Of a stretch of DNA of 64,000 nt, positions 9,511 to 16,779 are shown piece after piece. A model generated the notes under the pieces. It did not search any database. It was not told the origin of the DNA and saw nothing but the letters and a program-made list of their open reading frames with translations. Position 1 is the stretch's first letter, and each line of letters opens with the position of its first letter. Source of the stretch: JAIBCC01 sp963763855 (GTDB taxonomy: Bacteria; Acidobacteriota; Blastocatellia; Pyrinomonadales; Pyrinomonadaceae); NCBI GenBank assembly GCA_963763855.1, contig CAVXPU010000005.1:2170001-2234000 (forward strand), in the 5' to 3' direction. The position numbers were made by a program, and so were the translations under genes.

Positions 9511-10953
9511 ATGAAAATAGAATTAAAAGATTCTTCAGCAACTCAAAAGGAAATGCACATTGAGATTCCGGCTGAAGACGTTAAAACAGTTTATAATAAG
9601 GTTATCAAACAATATGCCCGTGCAGTAACGATTCCCGGCTTTCGCAAAGGATTTGCTCCGCTTGATGTAGTAAAAGTTCGCTATCAAGATGACATCAAGA
9701 ATGAAGTTTTTCGTGAGTTACTTCCCAATAAAGTTACACAAGCCTTTACGGAAAAAGACCTTACACCACTCGGCGAACCGCATTTGCATATCGAAGACGT
9801 TGAAAACGTTAAAGCCAATGGCACACAATCAGTTACGCTTCACGTTCATTTTGAAGTAATGCCGGAAATTGCTGCTCCAAAATATAAAGGTTTGGAAGCT
9901 ACCCGCCGCGTTCGTCCCGTTAATGAGGATGAACTCGAAAAAATTATTGACGAACGGCGACAACAAGGTGCAAGCCTTATTCCAATCGAAAATCGCAAAT
10001 CAAAAGAGGGCGATACGTTGATTGTTGATCTAGAAGGAGTTTTCGTTGATAAACCTAAGGAAGACCCCATCAAAGCTGATGATCTCGAATTGACCTTAGG
10101 CGAATCGCACATTGAAAAAGCCTTTACCGAAAATCTAATTGGCTTGGAAGTAGATGATGAAAAAGAATTTACGGTCGATTATCCAGCCGAATTTGCTTCG
10201 CCGATCCTTGCCGGACAAAAAGTTACTTATAAAGCAAAAATTAAAAGCCACGGAATAATCGAATTGCCAAAAGCAGATGACGACTGGGCTCAAAGTTTGG
10301 AAGAAGAATTCAAATCGATGAAGGATTTGCGTAAGAAATTGCGTGGCGATTTGGAAGCGATGGCGAAAATCGAGGCGGATAATAAAGTTCGCGATGAAGT
10401 CTTGACGAAATTGATTGATAATCACGTAATCGAAATTCCAAACACATTGATCGACATTCAAGCCCGCAATTTGCTGAATAATTTTGCAAATGACCTTTCC
10501 CAGCAAGGAATGGACTTAAATGGTTTGGACAAAGACTTTATTAAAATGGCTTTTGAGCAAATGAAAGGTCAGGCAGAGCGTGACGTACGCGGTGCAATGC
10601 TTTTGGAAAAGGTTGCCGATATTGAGAAGATTGAAATCTCAGGCGAAGAAATTGCGGAAGAAATCGACAAAATGGCAGCTTATTATCGGGTTACTCCGGA
10701 GGAAATTCGCAAGTCTCTGTCTCAGCAAGATGGGGAAAATAGTGTGTCGGATAGATTACGAAGCCGTAAAGCGGTCGAGAAATTAGTCGATGCGGCTAAA
10801 ATAACCGATGCTGAATGGATCGACGAAAGTCAGATTCCTGCAGAAATTGCGGCTCAGGAAGAAAAGCCAAAGGCTAAGAAAAAAGTAGAGAAGGCTGAAA
10901 ATAAAGAAGAATCAGCCGAACCTAAAGAAAAGAAAACTCGTAAGAAAGTTTGA
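9511..10953 (+). CDS. tig: Trigger factor, ribosome-associated chaperone and prolyl isomerase
   Basis: This 480-residue protein binds nascent chains at the ribosome exit. The N-terminal ribosome-binding domain carries the signature IPGFRKGFAPLDVV (the GFRxGxxP loop, about residues 48-60). An FKBP-type isomerase domain follows (GDTLIVDLEGVFVD to VTYKAKI, about residues 165-250), then the long helical C-terminal arms. The last 40 or so residues are a Lys/Glu-rich tail (KPKAKKKVEK), longer than in E. coli (432 residues in total). It is the first gene of the classical tig-clpP-clpX cluster. Confidence 0.96.
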   Translation: MKIELKDSSATQKEMHIEIPAEDVKTVYNKVIKQYARAVTIPGFRKGFAPLDVVKVRYQDDIKNEVFRELLPNKVTQAFTEKDLTPLGEPHLHIEDVENVKANGTQSVTLHVHFEVMPEIAAPKYKGLEATRRVRPVNEDELEKIIDERRQQGASLIPIENRKSKEGDTLIVDLEGVFVDKPKEDPIKADDLELTLGESHIEKAFTENLIGLEVDDEKEFTVDYPAEFASPILAGQKVTYKAKIKSHGIIELPKADDDWAQSLEEEFKSMKDLRKKLRGDLEAMAKIEADNKVRDEVLTKLIDNHVIEIPNTLIDIQARNLLNNFANDLSQQGMDLNGLDKDFIKMAFEQMKGQAERDVRGAMLLEKVADIEKIEISGEEIAEEIDKMAAYYRVTPEEIRKSLSQQDGENSVSDRLRSRKAVEKLVDAAKITDAEWIDESQIPAEIAAQEEKPKAKKKVEKAENKEESAEPKEKKTRKKV

Positions 10954-11029
10954 TATTCAAGAGTTAGGATTCAAGATCAAAGATCTTAAATCGTGAATCC
11001 AAAATATTAAATCTGAACTTGCTTTTTGA

Positions 11030-11088
11030 GAGATAAGTTGTAGAATGCCGTTAACAGCTAAAAAGTTGTTAATTCAACAACTTATCTC
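11030..11088. other. Nested alternative hairpins between tig and clpP
   Basis: A perfect 12-nt inverted repeat (GAGATAAGTTGT at 11030-11041, complement at 11077-11088) encloses a second hairpin, GTTGTT-aattc-AACAAC at 11065-11081. Both use the same downstream arm, so they cannot form together. This lies in the 202-bp gap upstream of clpP. No T run follows either stem. A regulatory or attenuator role is a guess. Confidence 0.4.
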
Positions 11089-11155
11089 CTTTAAGTTTAT
11101 CCAGGTTATTAAACAATTCAATTCAAATTATTAAAAGGAAAAGAGATAAAGAAAT

Positions 11156-11737
11156 ATGCTAGTTCCAATGGTAGTCGAGCAAACTTCGCGGGGCGAAAGA
11201 GCGTTCGATATTTATTCGCGTTTATTGAAGGATAGCATCATTTTTATCGGTACTCCGATAGATGATATGGTTGCTAATTTGATTGTTGCCCAGTTGCTTT
11301 TCTTGGAAGCTGAAGACCCGGAACGAGACATCAATCTATACATAAATTCCCCCGGCGGTTCGATCACAGCCGGAATGGCGATATACGATACGATGCAGTT
11401 TATCAAAAACGATGTCACCACGATTTGTATCGGACAGTGTGCTTCGATGGGAGCATTGCTTTTGACAGCGGGGACGAAAGGTAAACGTTTTGCCTTGCCA
11501 AATTCGCGGATTTTGATTCATCAGCCTTCCGGCGGTGCTTCAGGGCAAGCGACGGACGTTCGCATTATGGCTGAAGAAATTCTCAGAATGCGTGAAATGA
11601 CCTCGCGTTTATTGGCTTTCCACAGCGGACAACCCTTTGATCAAGTTGAAAAAGACGTAGAACGTGATCGCATTTTATCGCCGGTTCAAGCGAAAGAATA
11701 CGGATTGATTGACGAAGTAATCGAACATCGCGAGTAG
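11156..11737 (+). CDS. clpP: ATP-dependent Clp protease proteolytic subunit
   Basis: This 193-residue serine peptidase assembles into a tetradecamer that degrades proteins fed by ClpX. The catalytic triad is visible: Ser97 in GQCASMGA, His122 in RILIHQPSGG and Asp171 in ERDRILS. The INSPGGSITAGMAIYD strand also matches. The length is typical. An AGGAAAAGAG purine run precedes the ATG. clpX follows after a hairpin-bearing 74-bp gap. Confidence 0.97.
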   Translation: MLVPMVVEQTSRGERAFDIYSRLLKDSIIFIGTPIDDMVANLIVAQLLFLEAEDPERDINLYINSPGGSITAGMAIYDTMQFIKNDVTTICIGQCASMGALLLTAGTKGKRFALPNSRILIHQPSGGASGQATDVRIMAEEILRMREMTSRLLAFHSGQPFDQVEKDVERDRILSPVQAKEYGLIDEVIEHRE

Positions 11738-11747
11738 CAAGTAACGA

Positions 11748-11802
11748 AAAAGTGGATGGTGAAAAATTATCCTTCGCTATTCACTTTTCACTATCCACTT
11801 TT
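11748..11802. repeat. Inverted repeat between clpP and clpX
   Basis: The 18-nt arms 11748-11765 and 11785-11802 match with one G-T pair (AAAAGTGGATGGTGAAAA against its complement). The arm is related to the AAAAGTGAAAAGTG repeat found beside smpB at 28507-28647. It lies just before the clpX ATG, so it could influence clpX translation. Confidence 0.55.
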
Positions 11803-11811
11803 CACTATTTT

Positions 11812-13059
11812 ATGTTAAGAAGATCAGAAGAAATTTTGCGTTGTTCATTTTGTGGTAAATCGCAAAATGAGGTCAAAAAGTTGATTGCCGGACCGAGTGT
11901 TTATGTATGTAATGAGTGCATAGATATTTGCAACGAAATCATCAATGACGACGAACGTGCTGAATCCTTAAATGGGAACATTCCGCTTCCAAAACCGCAG
12001 GAAATACGCAGCTTTTTGGATGAATATGTGATCGGGCAAGACGAGACTAAAAAACGTCTTTCCGTCGCGGTTTACCAACATTACAAACGCATCGAGCTTG
12101 CTCGTCGCCGTCCGGATGTTGAAATTCAAAAATCGAATATTCTTCTAATTGGTCCTACTGGAACCGGGAAAACTCTTTTGGCTCAAACACTTGCGAGAGT
12201 TTTAAATGTTCCGTTCTGCATTGTGGATGCCACGACTTTAACAGAAGCTGGATACGTTGGCGAAGATGTAGAAAATATCATATTAAAGCTTTTGCAATCA
12301 GCCGGAGGTGATCTTGAAAGAGCTCAAACCGGAATTATCTTTATCGATGAAATTGATAAGATTTGTCGCAAAGACGACAATCCTTCGATCACACGCGATG
12401 TTTCTGGCGAAGGAGTTCAGCAGGCTTTGTTGAAAATTCTGGAAGGCACTGTCGCAAATGTACCACCGCAAGGCGGACGCAAACATCCGCATTCGGAATT
12501 TCTGCAAGTTGATACTACAAATATTTTGTTCATCTGCGGCGGAGCGTTCGTCGGGCTTGAAAGAGTCGTAGAAAGAAGGATGAAAAATAAATCGCTCGGC
12601 TTTCAGGCAGACGTTAAATCCAATAAACAAAGGCTTAGCGAAGCAATTGATATGATTGAGCCTGAAGATTTGATTCGTTACGGCTTGATTCCGGAATTCG
12701 TCGGCAGGTTGCCTGTTTTGGGAACTTTGAACGAATTAGATGTGGACGCATTAGTTCGCATCATGACCGAGCCCAAAAATTCCTTAGTCAAACAATATCA
12801 ACGTAAATTTGAATTCGACAATATTCGTCTGAAATTTACCGAAGATGCGATTCGTGCGATAGCTTCTGAAGCCCACGAACGTCGCGTAGGGGCGAGAGGC
12901 TTGATGATGATCATGGAAGAAGTTTTGCTTGATCCGATGTATGTTTTGCCTTCGCAAAAGCGGGTTAAAGAACTTATTATCACGAAAGATATGGTTGTCC
13001 GAAAGAAAGTGAATTTCGATACTATTCTTGAAGTTGTCGAAGAAGAAGCCGCAGCTTAA
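11812..13059 (+). CDS. clpX: ATP-dependent Clp protease ATP-binding subunit ClpX
   Basis: This 415-residue AAA+ unfoldase works with ClpP. The N-terminal zinc-binding domain has four cysteines (11, 14, 33, 36 from this start). Walker A is GPTGTGKT, Walker B is IIFIDEIDKI, the pore loop is in GYVGEDVE, and sensor 2 is in the GARGL segment. I chose the ATG at 11812, not an upstream GTG at 11752, because the zinc finger then begins at the usual place; the upstream stretch encodes the inverted repeat. A strong terminator follows. Confidence 0.96.
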   Translation: MLRRSEEILRCSFCGKSQNEVKKLIAGPSVYVCNECIDICNEIINDDERAESLNGNIPLPKPQEIRSFLDEYVIGQDETKKRLSVAVYQHYKRIELARRRPDVEIQKSNILLIGPTGTGKTLLAQTLARVLNVPFCIVDATTLTEAGYVGEDVENIILKLLQSAGGDLERAQTGIIFIDEIDKICRKDDNPSITRDVSGEGVQQALLKILEGTVANVPPQGGRKHPHSEFLQVDTTNILFICGGAFVGLERVVERRMKNKSLGFQADVKSNKQRLSEAIDMIEPEDLIRYGLIPEFVGRLPVLGTLNELDVDALVRIMTEPKNSLVKQYQRKFEFDNIRLKFTEDAIRAIASEAHERRVGARGLMMIMEEVLLDPMYVLPSQKRVKELIITKDMVVRKKVNFDTILEVVEEEAAA

Positions 13060-13074
13060 ATTCAAAACAAAAAT

Positions 13075-13117
13075 AAAAAAATGACTGCCCAAATTTGAGC
13101 AGTCATTTTTTATTTTT
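13075..13117 (+). terminator. Intrinsic terminator after clpX
   Basis: The stem ATGACTGC / GCAGTCAT with a 10-nt loop is flanked by A and T runs, so it can work in both directions. It closes the tig-clpP-clpX unit. Confidence 0.85.
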
Positions 13118-13118
13118 A

Positions 13119-13191
13119 TAGTCAGTAGCAGACTTGAACTGCTGACCCCTACAATGTCAATGTAGTGCTCTACCACTGAGCTAACCGACTA
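13119..13191 (-). tRNA. tRNA-Val (anticodon GAC)
   Basis: On the minus strand the acceptor TAGTCGG pairs with CTGACTA. The anticodon stem CTACA/TGTAG holds loop TTGACAT, giving anticodon GAC. D arm and T arm (GTTCAAGTC loop) are standard. CCA is not encoded. Confidence 0.93.
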
Positions 13192-13280
13192 AAATTCGCA
13201 TAAAAAGCGAATAGCTAGAATGCCAAATCGACGAAAGACTGTCAAGTTTCACTCGACTTGTCCGACCTCCAAAAATAGTT

Positions 13281-14564
13281 CTATTCATATCGCAAAGCCT
13301 CTATCGGATGCAAACGACTTGCACGATAAGCCGGCAAAACACCTGCGAAAAAAGCAATTGATGTGACTAACAGCGTAACCCAAACAAGTGAAAATAGATG
13401 AAAAGAAAAAAGACTGTACCCTTCAAACGATTCTGCATAATAAGAGGCAAGTGTAAAATTGGCTGTTTTGCCAACAAAGATTCCTACGACGACGCCTAAG
13501 ATCGCTCCCCAGAAACCAATTAAAACCGATTCTAAAGAGAATAAGGCAAATACTTTCCAACGTCCCATTCCTAAGGCTTTTTGCAATCCGATTTCTTTGG
13601 TTCGCTCCATTACGGCAACGACTAACGTATTGACGATTCCAAATGAGGCGGCGATTAAAGCAATAAAAGCAAAGAACCCTAAAATAAGCTGTATAATTAC
13701 AATTCCATCCGAACCTCGTTTATCCTTATCAGCAATAGTTTCACCTTCGAATCCTTTGCCCGCTAATTTTGCCTTTGCATCTTGGATTTTCTGCTCGTTA
13801 TTTGTGTCTAATAGAATTGTAAAACTTGAGAATTTATTAAAATCTTTATCGCCTAGTTTTTGGTCTTCATAGATTTTGCGGGTGGTTTCAGAATCAATAT
13901 ACGCACTAAGATTTTCAAAAAGTCCTTTCGTTGCAACTCCGGCTATTCTTAACGAAACCGTTCTCATTTCGTTAGAATTCTCGATTTTGTAGCCAATCGT
14001 AATATTGCGACCGACTAACTGCCCAATTTCAGGGTTTAAAGTTTTTGCCAAATTATTTGGAATTATAACTTCGCCCTTGCCAACCGTAGTTTGCCCTACT
14101 TCAACTTTTTGCTTAACCCCTTCAGAGAGCATATTTAGCATCACAAAATACTTTTTGACTCCATCGAGCGAAACATAAGACCCATTAATGTTGTATCGAG
14201 GTGTGATGCCACTGATACTTGGAATTTCAGATTTAAGAGCCTCAATTTCCTGCAAAGTCATAAAAAATGAGTCCCGGGAAGGCATTTTATTTGGTGAAAT
14301 TTCAGATTCTTCCTTGTATTCCTGAGGTTCATTCATATTCCTCTGATCGTCTTGCTCATCAAACTTTCTTCTCACAAAAAGAACATTATCAGCTTCGTTG
14401 CTTTTTATCTGTTGGTCAACAAAATCTCGCATTCCATCGGCTAAACCATTGGTCAACACAAGTGTAAATGAGCCAACAAATATCGCCATAATCGTCAAAA
14501 ATGTGCGAAGTTTATTGCGTAGCAGATTACGATTTGCGATTTTAACCAAGTCCCAGAATCTCAT
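13281..14564 (-). CDS. ABC transporter permease, MacB/FtsX type
   Basis: This 427-residue permease has the four-helix FtsX/MacB layout. One membrane segment lies at about residues 18-40, a large extracytoplasmic domain spans about 40-285, and three C-terminal segments complete it (LILGFFAFIALIAASFGIVN, FSLESVLIGFWGAILGVVVG, WVTLLVTSIAFFAGVLPAY). The final LPAYRASRLHPIEALRYE is the family signature. It pairs with the ATPase gene 20 bp upstream. Such pairs act in lipoprotein sorting, efflux or signalling; the substrate is not evident. Confidence 0.9.
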   Translation of the reverse strand: MRFWDLVKIANRNLLRNKLRTFLTIMAIFVGSFTLVLTNGLADGMRDFVDQQIKSNEADNVLFVRRKFDEQDDQRNMNEPQEYKEESEISPNKMPSRDSFFMTLQEIEALKSEIPSISGITPRYNINGSYVSLDGVKKYFVMLNMLSEGVKQKVEVGQTTVGKGEVIIPNNLAKTLNPEIGQLVGRNITIGYKIENSNEMRTVSLRIAGVATKGLFENLSAYIDSETTRKIYEDQKLGDKDFNKFSSFTILLDTNNEQKIQDAKAKLAGKGFEGETIADKDKRGSDGIVIIQLILGFFAFIALIAASFGIVNTLVVAVMERTKEIGLQKALGMGRWKVFALFSLESVLIGFWGAILGVVVGIFVGKTANFTLASYYAESFEGYSLFSFHLFSLVWVTLLVTSIAFFAGVLPAYRASRLHPIEALRYE

Positions 14565-14584
14565 TTAGAATTCACCATTAACAA

Positions 14585-15289
14585 TTAACTGTTTACTACC
14601 TTCAAAGTGTCATTATCAACCTTTGGATGAACAATTTCACCATCTTTGAGCTCAATAATTCGCGAACATTTTCTCGCTAAATCAGGATCGTGGGTAACGA
14701 TAACAAGCGTAATTCCCTGCTCGCGATTTAGGTGAAAAAGCATATTTTCCACCATTTCACCGGTCGCGGAATCGAGATTTCCCGTCGGCTCATCTGCAAA
14801 AATTACGGCAGGTTTACCCACCAATGCACGGGCGATGCAAACTCTCTGCTTTTCCCCGCCTGACAGATCCTTTGCCTTTTTTTCTTCTTTATCTTTCAGA
14901 TCGACGGCTTCGAGGGCATCCATCGCCGCACTAACCATTTTATATTGGCTAACGCCGCGAATACGCAAAGGAAAGACAACATTTTCCAAAACAGTATCGC
15001 GTCCATTTAAGAAAAACTGCTGAAAGACGAAGCCGAACTTTTCATTTCGTAAAACATCGAGTTCTTTTTCCGAAAGTGATGAAACGTCGGCATCATCAAG
15101 CACAACTCTGCCAATCGTAGGCGAATCAAGGCACGCCAAAAGATGCATCAACGTCGATTTCCCGCTTCCTGATTTACCAATGATCGCAACGCAATCGCCT
15201 TTATTTATTTTGAGATTGATGTTTTTTAGCACTTCATAATCAGTGCCTTCGCTTGAGTATGTTTTAGATAAGTTGATCGCTTCGAGCAT
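14585..15289 (-). CDS. ABC transporter ATP-binding protein, LolD/MacB type
   Basis: This 234-residue ATPase has Walker A GKSGSGKST, the Q-loop in FGFVFQQF, the signature LSGGEKQRV, Walker B AVIFADEPTGNLD and the H-loop VTHD. Family-typical EPTGNLDSATG places it with LolD/MacB mechanotransmission ATPases. It is the first gene of the two-gene exporter operon. Confidence 0.93.
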   Translation of the reverse strand: MLEAINLSKTYSSEGTDYEVLKNINLKINKGDCVAIIGKSGSGKSTLMHLLACLDSPTIGRVVLDDADVSSLSEKELDVLRNEKFGFVFQQFFLNGRDTVLENVVFPLRIRGVSQYKMVSAAMDALEAVDLKDKEEKKAKDLSGGEKQRVCIARALVGKPAVIFADEPTGNLDSATGEMVENMLFHLNREQGITLVIVTHDPDLARKCSRIIELKDGEIVHPKVDNDTLKVVNS

Positions 15290-15372
15290 ATTTACTTGTT
15301 TGAAATTACGGCAGATACCAAATCAAGGTTTCAAATTTGTATTAACTTCTTTGTATTTCAAATTTGCCATTC

Positions 15373-16776
15373 CTAGCTTAATTCAATAGTTTGCCCATAT
15401 TCCGGCACTACAACATTCCAACCAAATTCATCACGAATATGCCCTGCCATTGCCTCGGCAGCTTCGGGTTCTCCGTGCGTTGTGAAAATTTTCGTCGGGG
15501 CTTGCTTTAATCCCGAAAGCCAACGCAAAACAGCTTTCCAATCTGCGTGAGCCGAAAACCCTTCGATTTTTACGACGTGACAACGGACATCAACCCATTG
15601 TTTCATTATCTTAACTTCCCTTTCACCATTTTGAATTCTGCGTCCTGTAGTTCCAGCAGCTTGATAGCCGACAAAAACCAGCGTGGCGTTTTCATCGGGC
15701 AAAATCCGCATCGCATGATGCAAAACACGTCCACCCGTCATCATTCCCGAAGCCGAAATGATAATTCTGGTTCCGCGTTCTTTATTCAAAGCTTTTGATT
15801 CTTCCCGCGAGGAAGCCGTAATCATTGAACCCGTTCGCAATGGGTGACGTTTTTGCATCAAAATCGACGTATATTCGCGATCATGTTCTTCAGAAAAACG
15901 ATTGTAAACTTGCGTAGCATTCGCTGCCATTGGTGAATCAACCCTGACAGGCAGAATCGGTATCCGCTTTTGATCCTCAAGTTCGCGAATCATATACAAA
16001 ACTTCTTGTGTTCTGCCGATTGCAAACGACGGAATCAAAACCGGTGCATTTCGCTTGATCGCATCGTGAATTACTTCTACGAATTGATCCTCGCTCGATT
16101 CATTCCCATGCAAGCGATCGCCATAAGTTGATTCACACATCAGATAATCGCAATTTGGCGGAGCCGCCGGATCATTAACAATTGGCTGATCGTAATGTCC
16201 CAAATCACCCGAAAATAAAAATCTGATGTCGCTTCCGTCTGCTTTTGCTCCATCCAGCGAAACTAAAACCATGCTCGCCCCAAGAATATGCCCCGCCACG
16301 CGAAAATTCGCACTAATCCCTTCGCAGATCTGCACGAATTCGCCATCATTTTTAACCGGATGAAGTAATTTCAAAGCCTCTTTTGCATCATTTTCATCGT
16401 AGAGCGGCAACGCCGGACTGTGAGACGTTAAACTATGTCGATTGCGATAGTCAGCTTCTTCCTCTTGCAAGCGTGCGGAATCGGGCAACAAAAGTTTCAT
16501 CAGATCGCCCGTAGCACGGGACGTAAAAACCTCACCATGGAAGCCAAGTTTAACGAGTCTCGGAAGCCAACCGGTGTGATCTACATGAGCATGAGTAATG
16601 ATAACGGCATCAATTTCGGTAGGTGTAAACGGCGGATCTTGCCAATTTCTTTCCCGTAATTCTTTGTCACCCTGAAAAAGTCCGCAATCTACTAGAACCT
16701 TGCGTCCATTGTGTTCGAGTAAATACTTCGAGCCTGTTACAGAACCGACCCCACCCCAAAAAGTAATTGTTGCCAT
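15373..16776 (-). CDS. Beta-CASP metallo-beta-lactamase-fold hydrolase (RNase J/CPSF-like)
   Basis: This 467-residue cytosolic protein has a metallo-beta-lactamase core with the metal-binding motif HAHVDHTG (about residues 62-69), an early Asp in VDCGLFQG and GHILGASM. The beta-CASP insert is recognised by SFAIGRTQEVLYMI, ASGMMTGGRVLHH and FVGYQAAGTTGR. The C-terminal metal ligands are in GFSAHADW and THGEPEAA. Members process or degrade RNA. The gene starts 3 bp after the kinase gene stop, so the two form an operon. Confidence 0.9.
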   Translation of the reverse strand: MATITFWGGVGSVTGSKYLLEHNGRKVLVDCGLFQGDKELRERNWQDPPFTPTEIDAVIITHAHVDHTGWLPRLVKLGFHGEVFTSRATGDLMKLLLPDSARLQEEEADYRNRHSLTSHSPALPLYDENDAKEALKLLHPVKNDGEFVQICEGISANFRVAGHILGASMVLVSLDGAKADGSDIRFLFSGDLGHYDQPIVNDPAAPPNCDYLMCESTYGDRLHGNESSEDQFVEVIHDAIKRNAPVLIPSFAIGRTQEVLYMIRELEDQKRIPILPVRVDSPMAANATQVYNRFSEEHDREYTSILMQKRHPLRTGSMITASSREESKALNKERGTRIIISASGMMTGGRVLHHAMRILPDENATLVFVGYQAAGTTGRRIQNGEREVKIMKQWVDVRCHVVKIEGFSAHADWKAVLRWLSGLKQAPTKIFTTHGEPEAAEAMAGHIRDEFGWNVVVPEYGQTIELS

Positions 16777-16779
16777 AAT

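Noticed and set aside
13459..13872. 137-codon plus-strand ORF opposite the FtsX-type permease
   Set aside because: It is fully antisense to a well-supported gene, with Pro/Lys/Ile-rich composition typical of a shadow frame.
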